Positions 1-12,400 of a DNA stretch of 64,000 nucleotides are shown here, piece by piece. This DNA comes from Lutraria lutraria. Taxonomy: Eukaryota; Mollusca; Bivalvia; Venerida; Mactridae. Under the pieces are notes generated by a model, which saw only the letters and a program-made list of their open reading frames with translations, did not search any database and was not told the origin of the DNA. The stretch's first letter is position 1; the number at the start of each line of letters is the position of its first letter. The stretch lies in contig OZ026847.1 of NCBI GenBank assembly GCA_964023205.1, positions 9,916,652 through 9,980,651 of the forward strand, read 5' to 3'. The position numbers were made by a program, and so were the translations under genes.

Positions 1-298
1 AGTTACTATGTCTTCAAGACTTCAGCGTTGGGTAAAATATATTCAGCTTCTATTCCAGTTGGTTGTACAAGCTCGTTATGAGCTTGTGTTTGTACTATCA
101 ATAATTTACTGCATTTTGATTCTATAAAGCCTGTCAACAACTGAGTCCATAAACATACATCTATAAATATGTAAACTATCCGGTATTAGTTGGTATCCGA
201 ACACTGTTACACTACCGGTAAAATTAAACATTTTGAAAAAAAGAACAACACTAATATCAAAGCTCCAGATACATAAAGTAAGGTTAAATAACACATAC

Positions 299-354
299 CA
301 AGTCTTTTCATACTCGGTTTCCCACCGGTATCCCTTATCGTCTTCCTCAGCCAT
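299..354 (-). CDS. GTF2H2: First coding exon of a TFIIH p44-like subunit (partial)
   Basis: An ATG at 354 opens a reading frame beginning MAEEDDKGYRWETEYEKTW. It runs to a GT donor (complement of 297-298) that splits the Trp codon after TG. The acidic start followed by RWExxYExTW is the hallmark N-terminus of TFIIH subunit 2 (p44/Ssl1), a core structural subunit that supports the XPD helicase in transcription initiation and nucleotide excision repair. Only 18 complete residues are visible; later exons lie left of the window. The GC-richer stretch just upstream (about 375-400) would suit a promoter or 5' UTR, but no promoter element is identified. The assignment rests on a short match, so confidence is moderate. 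Confidence 0.6.
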
Positions 355-589
355 GTTTTAACGTTTTTTAACTGCTTCTCGGCGCGTCGGAGTAGGTTGT
401 TTCCCTTTATTATTAGACTAAATGCCGTTTTTCGGAACTTGTTCTGTGGCGGGTGTATCCAAAAAACAAAAATGCTATTCGGTCACGAAAAAAAATTGTA
501 TTTTTTCATTTTATGCGTTTATTTAGTATAAGAGGATTAGATGATATTATAAAGGTATTTATACAGATCAAGCCTGTGGAATATATCAG

Positions 590-860
590 AATAATGTTAT
601 TGATTATATCAAGGACTTATATACATACATATATACAAAGACCTATATATACATGTATATGTATAATAGGTCTTTGATATTTATAAGTCATTGATTTTAT
701 GATATATCTTAACAAGGACTTATATACATACATGCATGTATATATATAAGTCCTTGATCTTATTGATATACATAAGGACTTATATTCATACATATATACA
801 AAGGCCTATGTCGCAGGGTCGTCTGCTCATGTATGTATATAAGTCTTTGATCTTAATGAT
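590..860. repeat. Cluster of AT-rich palindromes
   Basis: Three related segments alternate the motif AAGGACTTATATACATACAT with its reverse complement. The clearest is an imperfect palindrome at about 714-756 whose arms read AAGGACTTATAT and ATATAAGTCCTT. Flanking versions at about 596-690 and 775-855 are looser. The pattern suggests tandem copies of one fold-back unit or hairpin-prone microsatellite growth. Confidence 0.6.
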
Positions 861-1472
861 TTTTTTCTAACATTAACATCATGCCTCATAGACTTGAACT
901 CTCCTGCCTTCAGGAACGAAGGCGACTGCAAGCAACGACTGTGCTTCATGATATGGGTGGTGGAAGAGCCGAATTGTGTCGGCTATCAACATAGGGGATT
1001 ATCTCTCACCTCAAGGGTATAGACCAAAAATAAGAACAAAAAAAATCGAAGATCACACGAGTGTAAATATTGTAGAAAACTCTGTGTCACGGTGTGTTTG
1101 CAACAACCGAAAGTGTTACAAACCTGGGTCACAAAAATTTGAAAGACTCTGTATAAACCTATATTTGCTAAAACTGAAGACTACAAGAATTCTTTCTTTG
1201 TGAGAACTGTATACGACTGGAAGAATTAATTAAACTATGGGATTCCCAAGTGAATTAACTCTGCTTCCTCACAATTATTCAATAATTCTCACAATTATTC
1301 AATAATTGTATTAATGTATATGATTAGGTAATTTGCACACTCCTCCGTCGTGTTAAATTCTACGACGTAACCACACAGATACAGATAGCATGCGATATGA
1401 AACATGACCGATACACCTTCTTGACGCTTCGTATCTAAATTAAAATCATCAAGAGTGACAAGTCAGAATCGT

Positions 1473-1521
1473 GACACCAAAGACCTACACTATACATAAT
1501 AGTATAGGCCTTTGGTGACAC
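1473..1521. repeat. Short imperfect hairpin
   Basis: The arms read CACCAAAGACCTA..ACTATA and TATAGTATAGGCCTTTGGTG around a short loop. This resembles a solo MITE or fold-back remnant; no function is apparent. Confidence 0.5.
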
Positions 1522-1740
1522 CCTCATTTCGAGGTAATCTATGATGCATGGCTATACATACATGTATTCAATTTAATTATATAATAATACCTATGGAATG
1601 TTAGTTATTTTTCATTATTAATTTGCTTGACTCGGATATATTTTTAACATTTTATATATATGTATGTATAGATACTTGTACGTGTAAACATATTTTTACT
1701 TTACATCTGTTCTGGAAAATAATACTCTGTTATTATAAAA

Positions 1741-2262
1741 TACTTTTTCTAGACGAATTATATTTTTTTAGTAATTATAGCTGTTTGCAGTATATACTGT
1801 ATTGTCTATTACTAGTTTGGCTAATCCTGGCCATTTGAATGGCTAATGGTGATGACTGAATCTATTAATAGCTGAAAGGTAAGTAAATCATAAAGGCATT
1901 CCCTAGATAAGTTGTTGTGTGGCTATTTGAAGTTCAATGTGGTTGTATGATAGTGTTCATATTTATGGTGAATTCGTTAACATTTAGGGTTTATTCTATT
2001 TGATTGATGTAGGGTATGATATTACCATGTGCTTGTGAACTATATACATGAATTTATTAATTTGTCAAATACTCATGATTGTCATTATAATGTGTATTAC
2101 TCATATCATATAAATATTTTATACTCTCCTTTATGGAGAATTGAATAAAATATACAGTCAATATCCTTTATGAAAAAAACAACAACTTCATACAAAAAAC
2201 ATAAACCAATATGCTTCTTGTACTCCGTCTCCGTTTTGTTATAGTTGTTCTTGTTCTAAATA
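1741..2262 (+). repeat. Dispersed repeat, copy 1 (partner at 16302-16827)
   Basis: About 500 bp here matches the reverse complement of 16302-16827 at what looks by eye like roughly 90% identity. Shared stretches include GGCTAATCCTGGCCATTTGA and GATAAGTTGTTGTGTGGC. No open frame, poly(A) tail or terminal inverted repeat was recognised, so the element class is unknown. Confidence 0.7.
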
Positions 2263-2528
2263 TAAAGGAAAACGACCAATAAGCCTTGACGCTTTGTAAT
2301 GCAATACAGATACGTGAACGACAAGAAATCTGTTCTTTCATATGATAAGTTCCATCAAAGACGTATCATGAGTATTAGGTTTTTAAGAGATTGAAAAAAA
2401 AATTTTTTACATAAAACTCAGCTCTACCCCTTCGAATATACAATGTATTTCGTGAAAAAACATTTTTTTCTTGAACTATTCAATAATAGTTCATCAAGTA
2501 TATGAATAACTGTGAGCGTGATTCAGTC

Positions 2529-2567
2529 CAGGGACACAATGTAATTAATACATGTATGGTGTCCCTG
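2529..2567. repeat. Small hairpin with 9-bp arms
   Basis: CAGGGACAC at the left pairs with GTGTCCCTG at the right, with a partly palindromic loop of about 20 bases. It is a minor fold-back with no assigned role. Confidence 0.5.
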
Positions 2568-3974
2568 TTCAGACACCCAATGCGTGTGCCATAATTTGAT
2601 TGGTCTGTATTCATTTATTAAGGCTAAGCCAGACATTATTTATCGTGTTATACATTTTGTACCTTGTTGATTATATTTGTTTTTATTTTGTTGATAAAAT
2701 CGTTCATTTAAGTGATACGTCTGTTTGTTTTGTGATATGATTAGCACCACGTGACCAACAATTCCAGAAGATTCCTCCATTGTTGTATAAAACGAAACAT
2801 AAGTATGTACGTCACATATTTTTGCCACTGTCGTGATAACATTTGTTGTATTTCACAAGTAATGATAAACATGGGAATTTGTATGGAGTGGATGTGGATT
2901 CGAGAAGTGAGAGAAAGATGATCGAATGAGAAGAGGGAGGATATGTTTTACCTTTATATCTTATAAGTATGACTTACTTCAGACTCATATGCATCATATA
3001 AGGGTATGGCCAAATTATAAGATAAATTTCGGGGAATAAATAAGCAAAGGGATAGGCAATATCTGAGAAGAGGAGCCGGACGAAACAGTATAGGAAGATA
3101 TAGTTTGGCTGAATTATTGCTTTAAAAAAAAACGACCTACCAAAAATGAAAACAACCACGTTAAATGCATGAAAGACAACCACAAGACTAGTAAGATTAC
3201 TTATGAATTAAGTTGTATATTCATTGATTTGCTTGAATCTTTGCCTACAATAATATATTGTTTTTTATGAACTTGCCCTTATTGTATTACAACACAGGAA
3301 ATAACACGAAACTCTATTTGCATGCAAAGACTCCAATATATTACCAACCATTCCGCATTACACAATCCACGAAGCAATCATCCACACCATCCACCCATAA
3401 AACAAAACATGGAGCGAGAGACTGACAAAATCACACAATATGATCGAACAAACCCCACCAATATGGCCAACACCCCTTGGTCCATATTAACAAAGACAAT
3501 CGGTTAATCAGTTAATTGCTTCTATATTTGAATTACCGCTGCTAAATACGCGACGGCAGGTATTTGATGCAATTAATTAAGTAAAAAGTTTATGCCCGGG
3601 CATTACCTAGATAAATTGCCATACAACAAAGATGATTGCGCATCAGCGGGCAGGAGCAATAATGACATGGCAACAATTACTGACAACATCATAGCTTTCT
3701 ATAAACGTTTTAATCTATGTGTTACTCGATAAGTCTTTGATAAGATTGTATAATCTTCTCTCTTTAATTATGAAAGAATTTATATGTTCTTGACAACGAC
3801 GATTCAGATCATTTTCCCATTTCATGTTGGTTAGTGTTTCCTAGGAAACAGTATTCTATATATCGTTGAAAACTTTCCCATATAAAGACTAATTCAGTAT
3901 TCCACACAACAAATTCTAATTCAGACATATCAATCAATAAAGAAAATGGGGAGAATACGAAGATTATGATACCA

Positions 3975-4102
3975 ACTTCCCTTCAACAACAGCATGATTT
4001 TTTCCACTACTGATTTAACCTCTCTAGAGCAACAGCCTTTTATCAGCAACATAAATTTGCTACTACCAAAGGGTATTGCTTTGGAGAGGATGCACTGCAA
4101 TA
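3975..4102 (-). mobile_element. Pogo/Tigger-like MITE, degraded copy
   Basis: Read on the minus strand, this carries the family's internal sequence (CTCTCCAAAGCAATACCCTTTGG-like, then TTGCTCTAGAGAGGTTAAA-like) seen also at 5305, 15523, 22855 and 31727. The outer end beyond the second arm is eroded. Confidence 0.5.
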
Positions 4103-5304
4103 TCAAGATAATGTCAAAAAGGCACAACACACATACAACAATGGAAGATTATTGCAAGTGCATGCTGTAATTAGTGATATCTTTATATACATTGTATTAC
4201 ACATTGACACAATTTTCATTGTAAAGAGGTGAGTCTCTCAGGGTTATTTTTACGGTTGTCCACCTCTGGGTATAACATCTACTGCCTACATATGCATGTG
4301 CGGTATATCATGAACTATAGTTATAGTTTTCCACATATCAAACTATATCTAAGATTACACATTTGTAGAGAAACTACTGATCCTTCGAACGAAAGCCAAA
4401 ATAAGGACAAGATAATTATGCAAAACAGTAACACTTTGACACGCTACTAGTATTTCATTATCATATACAGTTCTCACAGCGGATACGCAAAATATCTAAT
4501 TTGAATACATGTTTGTCATGTACTTGATAATAATATAGTTATTTTAAATATATGACTATTTGTATGGGGTTGCAATAAAAGAATTTGGTATATCTTTATA
4601 ACCAACACTATTCATTGAGGAAATGCCACATGTATCATGTATATTCACCCCTATGTATTGCATACCTATTTTTCTGTGCGTCTTTCTGCGTGACAAATAA
4701 CGTCTGCTTTATAAGGTCGACGGACAATTGTTCCAGACGATGCCAAGACAAATTTAATATCCGTTGTTTTATTTTCCAGAGCACCGTCGTTGTTCAATTT
4801 CCCAAAGCACGTGAGATCACAAGAAAAATGTGATATTTTTTTTATAAATGCTGAGATGTAACGGCGCCCTAAAATAACAACGACCAATGTGTTACTACTG
4901 AGCTCACATAGCGTTCTGTACTTTTCTTGTACGCAATTGGATCGACGTGAGATCGCAGCCCCAGTGTGACAGGGCTTTAGGTAGTCCGTGTATTATAATT
5001 GATTATACACATTTGTCTGCAATGATGTTTTTAAACCTTATTTTTTTATTAACAGTTATTTCAGTGCATACTTGATATTAATTCATTTAATAAACGAACT
5101 ATTGACCCTGTCGGACGAAATGTGAACTTATATGAACTTAAATAAATGTAGAAAGAGGTAGAACAACATTACTGATTTGTCTTTTTATTTCATCAAAACA
5201 ATAAAAGATTCAAGACATAGACATGCAAATGCAAGCACACAACTACATCACAAATGAATTCTTAATGATATATTAAGAGTACTGTTATAAATACTTTTAT
5301 ATAT

Positions 5305-5481
5305 GCAGCGAAACCTCTCCAAAGCAACACCCTTTGGGATTAACAAAATTGTGTTGTTGTTTAGAGGCTGTTGCTCTATAGAGGTTAAATTAATTGTTAA
5401 ATTTTGCAGTGGTAAAAAAATGCTGTTGTTGATGGGAGGTTGTTGGTCAAAAGAGGGCCGCCCAGGAGAGGTTGCACTGTG
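5305..5481 (+). mobile_element. Pogo/Tigger-like MITE
   Basis: It begins near CGAAACCTCTCCAAAGCAAC and ends GGAGAGGTTGCACTGTG, so the ends are inverted repeats of a CAGTGCAACCTCTCC-type terminus. That terminus resembles the CAGT..AACCTCT ends of pogo/Tigger transposons. The interior repeats TTGCTCTA-GAGGTT motifs. There is no transposase, so it is non-autonomous. Confidence 0.65.
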
Positions 5482-5802
5482 TTCTTTTATACAGACATTG
5501 TATATAAAAATAATCTTTGTTTAGGTACTCATACATCTCGATTGCTTGTAACAGTTGTCCAACAACCGCGTCCCATCACAAGTAAGTTGAATTTCAGACG
5601 AACCCTATACGAATATATGTCTGTTATTGATAGGATAAAGACCTTTTCGATTCTGTTTAACATATTATGCACTGAGCTACATTATTCCGGCTTCCATTCA
5701 CTTGGAAGTCTCCGTATGTGTACTACCATAAAACGGATACCAACTTATGAAAGGCATACAGTGACTGGCATTTCAATAAGCGTGACGAGAATGCGCTATT
5801 AA

Positions 5803-6148
5803 AGGGGCATACCCTACAACTTGGTGCATTTAGAATTAAGGCAAAATGATGATAAATTAGAAGCTTGTAAAGAAAAAAGCAGACAAAGAAAGTTTCAGCC
5901 GAAAATTCATCCGATTAAAAATAAAATCATAAAAGATATGTATTTGTGACACATACATTTTAGTCATGGACATTTTTGGGTGGAAGTGATTTATTATTCA
6001 TAGCTATGTTTTTTGCGGCTATTACCTAAACTAGTCATTTTATGACCCATGTTCTTCCTGCAATTATCCATTATATATTGTTTTACATATACATCTAGCA
6101 CATTTTTACACTTTCACAGAATGCTTGTCAGTTGTAGGGTATGCCCCT
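5803..6148 (+). mobile_element. TTAA-flanked MITE, copy 1
   Basis: The element is 346 bp with terminal inverted repeats: AGGGGCATACCCTACAACT at the left and AGTTGTAGGGTATGCCCCT at the right. It is flanked on both sides by TTAA (5799-5802 and 6149-6152), as expected for piggyBac-type target duplication. A second copy lies at 21351-21695 in the opposite orientation. It sits about 140 bp downstream of the cyclase stop codon and carries AATAAA on the minus strand at 5990-5995. Confidence 0.85.
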
Positions 6149-6289
6149 TTAACAACATGCAGCGCTAACTATTATGTAAGCTATGATTTTTAAACCAAAG
6201 GCTTTCCAAATTTTCAACGCATTAATACGTCTGTTTGAGTCGGTATTTGAATCATCAAAGGACACTTCTTTTTAATGCCACATTTAATG

Positions 6290-6463
6290 TCAGGTGCAGC
6301 TTTCACCACATGATTTTGAATGAGTTGGTTTGTCGTTATCATATAAGTCTTGTTTAACTTCTATAATCACGTGACTAGTCGTATCTTTTCCCATTGTTTT
6401 AGTATTTCTGTTGTTATGACTTGCACAACCATCCAGCCAGAACGTCCTCATAAGGCCTTTGCC
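6290..6463 (-). CDS. Cyclase exon 9: end of catalytic domain and tail, with stop
   Basis: After the acceptor TTTCACAG the frame reads [12 protein letters not shown], the standard GKG-x-M-x-T-[YF]-W-L close of guanylyl cyclase domains. A polar tail of about 45 residues follows, ending CGESCT and TGA. The exon starts in phase 0, matching exon 8. The stop codon is the complement of 6290-6292. Confidence 0.88.
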   Translation of the reverse strand, partial: GKGLMRTFWLDGCASHNNRNTKTMGKDTTSHVIIEVKQDLYDNDKPTHSKSCGESCT

Positions 6464-9400
6464 CTGTGAAAGAAAATCATTTTCCGATTAGCAAATATTA
6501 TTACGATCAACGTTTATGATTAAAAGGCTGTTACAGTGAATAATGTATTTTTCTCCGGACACTCCGATCTATGGATATTTATTTTATCTTTTTACAGTAT
6601 ATCCTCCATGAACGGTCACTTCCGAAAAACAGCCTTCGAATGCTAGCAACTCAAAGTAACCTTTTACTCGATCTATTTTCACTATCTCAACAAAGGCCAC
6701 CTCATTACAAGAGCCATTTTTATCCTTCTCATTGGTGGCTGTTAAGGGAGGTTGCACCTTTTTTATTGAGTTTAACGCTGTGTTTTCAACAATTATACCG
6801 TATAATACGGCGGCCAGTTTTCCTGGACGAGATAGGAACCAGTACTACTTAATTTACCTCTCAACAAGGAACCAGTAACTTCTCAACATGTTGTGGAAAA
6901 TAGGAGAAAATTCGAATTTTGACACATGACGTCAAGTAAAGGTCACATACTACCTTAAATAAGGAACAAACCTTGACATGAACTGTTCCACGTTCTGATA
7001 TAATGAATTCACCAACAGAACGAAGCAATGTGGCAGAGGACTCTGTCATCTGTATACGTAAAGCTGAAGTAAAGAAACAAACACGAACATACAATGATAA
7101 AGCGGCGATAGATACCAAAGTAATATGAGTGTCGATCGAAACTTGTACTTTTAAAATCGTGTTAAGGTGTTTTAATAATCCAATTCTCGCTTGAAGAAAC
7201 ACAAAGCTCTGATGATTACACTATGTACATGCATTGGTAAAAGTCGGCAGAAAGGCTCGCAGTTTTTGAGATTTTCAAAAACGATTTTCTCCTTAACAAA
7301 TAAAGGTATCTTAATAAAATTTCTACCTTCAAGACCTTTTATTTGACGTATGACATTCTATGATCAGATCAATCAAAATTTTCAAAAATGTCCGACATCG
7401 GACAGGAAGCAAATAAAACCACCATTGGATAAGAATAGGGTTACCTTTTTAAAAATGATGTGAACAAGGTTATTCACTCACGATAAGTTAGATAATTATA
7501 TAATGCCAATATGTAACCAACTATCAGTCTAACACGTCTTAAAATAGATCACCTTGTTAAAACAGATATTCCATTTAACAGCTTTATCTTAGATTTCACT
7601 GAAAACAAAGTTTACATAGAATAATGATCTAGATGATCAATGCAAACTGGTTTCAGGACCAAACTACCTAAATCTGGATCAACTTTAATTTCGTCTTCTT
7701 TTAAATCGTAGACATTTCCGACGTACAGTTGTTGGATATACTTTCGTAAGACTGAACAAATACGTGTGTACAAATACAAGAAGAAAAGTGAAAACAAACA
7801 CATTTTGGTGGGCTTTAGTATGAATTCTTGAAAGTGAGAAAGAAGTGTGGAATTATTATCGCTTACTTATCTGATATTTGAAAATTTACAAATTAATTTA
7901 TAGTGTCATTTGATTCTGTAGTAAGCTTCATACATGCGGACACGCAATTAACCTAACATTAGTTACTGGATCTAACCGATATTTATCTTGCTAATGTCAT
8001 GGTTTTTTCGCATGAGTCACTCAAATAAGCGGTGGAAGAGTGGTCTTTGTCATTATGCCATTAACTAAATCGTGCTTGCCCAGGACTGAGATTGGAGATT
8101 GTTACTTTATGTTTATCTGTTGTCCATATGACTGATAATAAGCCTAGTATTTTTTATTTCAAGTCCACCACAGAAGAGAAGATACAGCAGTACCGGCTCT
8201 GGTCTTATATACCAACATTTTCGAATAGTTTCAGCTGCTTCTTAATCGTAGCCGTATTCGTTTTCCTGTAATTATCTAGAAACAGTACGTACTAGGCTTG
8301 GTAGTTTTCCTGTAGTTATCTAGAAACAGTACGTACTAGGTTTGGTCGTTTTTCTGTAGTTATCTAGAAACAGTACGTACTAGGTTTGGTCGTTTTTCTG
8401 TAGTTATCTAGAAACAGTACGTACTAGGCTTGGTCGTTTTTCTGTAGTTATCTAGAAACAGTACGTACTAGGCTTGGTAGTTTTCCTGTAGTTATCTAGA
8501 AACAGTACGTACTAGGTTTGGTCGTTTTTCTGTAGTTATCTAGAAACAGTACGTACTAGGCTTGGTCGTTTTTCTGTAGTTATCTAGAAACAGTACGTAC
8601 TAGGTTTGGTCGTTTTTCTGTAGTTATCTAGAAACAGTACGTACTAGGTTTGGTCGTTTTTCTGTAGTTATCTAGAAACAGTACGTACTAGGTTTGGTCG
8701 TTTTCCTGTAGTTATCTAGAAACAGTACGTACTAGGTTTGGTCGTTTTCCTGTAGTTATCTAGAAACAGTACGTACTAGGTTTGGTCGTTTTTCTGTAGT
8801 TATCTAGAAACAGTACGTACTAGGTTTGGTCGTTTTCCTGTAGTTATCTAGAAACAGTACGTACTAGGTTTGGTCGTTTTTCTGTAGTTATCTAGAAACA
8901 GTACGTACTAGGCTTGGTCGTTTTCCTGTAGTTATCTAGAAACAGTACGTACCAGGCTTGGTCGTTTTCCTGTAGTTATCTAGAAACAGTACGTACTAGG
9001 CTTGGTCGTTTGGATGGGGGACAGCTATATTGTTAAACATATATTGCTCTACCTATTAAGACCAGCGAGCTAGCTGAAATAATTGGTATTAAAGTTTGGG
9101 TTTGGAATATACACATACGAGCACCCGTTGACTCCATGCGTGACGCAGTATTCACCGTATCACCAAACACACAGTAACGTGGCATCTTTACACCAACAAC
9201 ACCAGCCACACAAGGACCTAACATGAAAATAAAATATAAAGGTATTTAGTCGCTGAACTGATATACTGGTAGGTGAAACAAAGGAACTGGTTGGGAAATT
9301 GCCAGTTTTACATTTATGAACAAGAAAAAACATAGTTTCGCTGGGGGTTAACGTCACACCAACACACAGGGTTGTTTGACAACTATTTCAGCTGTTAGGG

Positions 9401-12400
9401 CAGACGAAGACCCCTGTCTTACAACTGGCTAGAATTGACGAATTTCAGTTAGCTACTAGCAGCTGGACAGCTTCCTTTGTCTTTGTCTAAATTGGTCTAG
9501 TGAGTATGGCGGTTAATTCACGCCATTTCATATTTTTGCTTTTTTCAACACGAAAATGCGAAAACACGACGGGACGACAAAGATTGTCTTCCAATTTTCG
9601 CAATTTCGCTGAGAAAAAGCAAAGACACGACTGTTGTAATGCGAAAAAAACGACACATTTTATGTGTCGTATTGACGTCCTTCGTTTGTCTAATGATTTG
9701 CGGAAACACGAAGACCATTTCAAATACGAATACGAAAGTCCAAATGATATGTGATGGTATAATATATTCACTGGTCTAGCTTTACTGTAACCAGGGATGC
9801 TACATTATAATATAGCATCCCTGCCATAGGGGGCTAGCACGTTGCAGTGATGGTGTATAATGATTAATAATGCCTAATCTGGCAACAAGGACCTAGAATT
9901 CTTTATCATATTTTATAGATATTTATTATTAGCATTTTGGGTTGCGAGGTGGCGTTGGACTGAACAAAATTCACCATTTTCGGTGGAAAAAGATACTGCA
10001 ATATCTGCTTCGATATTTTGAACATAGTTCGAATTCGACAATATATTTATTGGTTTTAGTATAAAATCTTCGCTATCTATAAACACTAAATATCAGAAAT
10101 TTGAGTGGCGGAAACTTTCATTTCATTTCGGAAGTTGTAACTATTGTATATGTATATGCAAATGATAAACATGTTTTTGTTCCGTGCTGTCATTTAGGCC
10201 TCAACAACCATTATACATTATCAATGCAACGTGCTAGCCCTCCAGGATCCCTGCTGAAACTTGTAAAAAAAGTTATGATTAATTGCTACATGGCATGCTT
10301 AAATAAACAGGTCAGAAAGTACAAATTGGATTCAATGACGCATGGTGTGTGAATTTGTGCCCAGCGGAATAACAAATTGGATTCAAAGTAATGTCCGTAG
10401 AGGTGTTGACATGCAAAGTATGATGTTGTACCCAGGGGGAATTATAAAATTAATTGGATTCCAAAGAGGACCTCCTGATGGGGACATTATTTGAAGTAGA
10501 ATAAGGTTTCCTATAATTAATCATACCAAAAGCTTAGACGTATTATATATGTATAAATGCTATTTACGATGATTATATACACATCACAAACATGGAATGA
10601 GACTGTTTGATGTTTTGGATTATCAGGAAGAAAATAGATTCACATAAAATGAATGAAATCCTTGCTTCCGAAAATGGCAATGCATTCGCAGACTGCTCGT
10701 GCCCATTATGGCATGTCCAGTCTTAGTCGTTTAAAGCTTCTGTATATTTTGCCAACAATATTGTTTTTTGTGACTTCATTGTTTGTCACTGTAATGATCA
10801 TTGCGTGACGTCACTACTTTTACTATAAAGTAATTAAATCAAATAAATAAATAATTCTTACCGGTATTAAAACCCGTTCGGAGCTGAATCGATTGATTTG
10901 AAAGATGTGGAATTTTCAATTCTTCCATTGCCTCCAGTAGATCAAGTGATAGTTTAGCCACTTCTTCAACATGACGGTAACCATTTCTGTTTGGTAATCC
11001 TGACGCTACCATGTAACCGTCACCTGAAGCAATTGAAGATAAAACAATTTGAAAATGTCCATACAGTGTAACCCCTTAAAAACCAGACTCCGTGAAAACC
11101 GAAATTATCTGAAATTCTTTTCAAAATCTTTTCAAGACACATTTCTTCAGAATTTCTCAAATGTTAACTGATAAATCATAATTCTAAGAAAACCAGACTT
11201 ACGAAAGGATTTCGGTTTTTCGTTATTTCTCTGTATTGTGCAAGCATAGAATACCTACGAGGGGTGATCATTAAATTCGTGGACAACCTTGCTGTTACTG
11301 TTATTATTCATGGTGTTTTCGTTATAAAAATATACTATGATATGCAGTACACTTTCAGCTACTTCATTATTGTGTTAATTCTTACTTAAAATGTAGCATT
11401 TCTTTATACACGAGGTTGTCCACGAACTTAATGATCACCCCTCGTACATCGGGCAAAAATTCAATGACGTGTTGAAATAAGTTACGCCAACCCTGAATCA
11501 AGGAAATTAAAAGGTAAGAAGCCTATTGTCTCCTAATTAATGTGTGGTCAAGTAAGACACAAGATTCTTATAAAACCAACAACGGTTACTCACAATTGAA
11601 GGGATTGTAAAGTATATGAATAGAAATACAATGTAGTTGTTAATTGAAATGATAAAAACAACTACAAGGTGCCACAAAGAAGGAACATCCTTCCCAATTG
11701 CAGCAAATTCTTACAAATGGGTGAATCAGTACAGTAAATCACAATTATGGTGATTATTACGGATATAATAGGGTCATGGTTCAGTACTTAGTGTGCTGGA
11801 CTTGTAGCCCGGCGATTCGGCTTTGAATCCCATGCAGTTACGACTGGACATACCCCCATATGAACATTTGACAAATATGTCAACTTAAAGAGGTTGTCGA
11901 CACCTTGTTAAGGATGGGTTAGTATTGGTTCGAATAAAGTCCCGGAAAACTGAGCTAGATCCCAATGCGTGAACTATGTATTCTTCTGTAAATAATAAAA
12001 CATACCGATCGTTTCAACTTTATACACATCAAATTGTTCCAGTCTAGTGTCAATGGTCATGAAGAGCTTGTTTAACATATTTATGACCTGCATCGGCGTG
12101 CTTTTACTGAAAAGAAAATCAAAAAGATGGAGGATTACTTTTTACAATGGTTTAACAGCAAGGACCATTTGGGGACCTACCAGGAATCATTAAAAAATCA
12201 GCTTCCAAAAATGCGACAAACTTGTTTTTTGTACTTGTCCGAAATTATTGTCTCAAAATGGAGCGGACAGGTTTTGGAAACATTTATAATTCGATAGGTT
12301 TCCATGATAGAAAATGATTTTCCGAGGATTTTTTTTTTAAAAAAGCCAGTCTTTTTACCCTTTACATTTCCCTTTAAATTTGCATTAAAGTCTATGGGGT

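Larger units (their letters stand above)
355..6289. other. Intergenic region between the p44-like gene and the cyclase 3' end
   Basis: I find no convincing coding exon on either strand. The region holds AT-rich palindromes (about 590-860), short hairpins near 1473-1521 and 2529-2567, a dispersed repeat at about 1741-2262, pogo-like MITE copies near 3975-4102 and 5305-5481, and a TTAA-flanked MITE at 5803-6148. The few longer open frames lack recognisable motifs. Confidence 0.6.

Noticed and set aside
6861..6900. A minus-strand SYWFLVE-like sequence considered as the last cyclase exon
   Set aside because: It lacks the GKG-x-M lead and its acceptor gives the wrong phase. The segment at 6290-6463 matches the family end and joins in phase.
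7612..7803. Minus-strand frame between cyclase exons 7 and 8
   Set aside because: Exons 7 and 8 join in phase within a known cyclase block, leaving no room for this segment.
8261..9010. CRISPR-like array
   Set aside because: The units are contiguous 44-bp copies with no unique spacers, in a eukaryotic intron, so it is a minisatellite.
9487..9771. Overlapping frames of 84 and 94 codons on opposite strands
   Set aside because: The sequence is A/T- and CG-patterned repeat-like DNA with no domain similarity; the frames are probably shadows.
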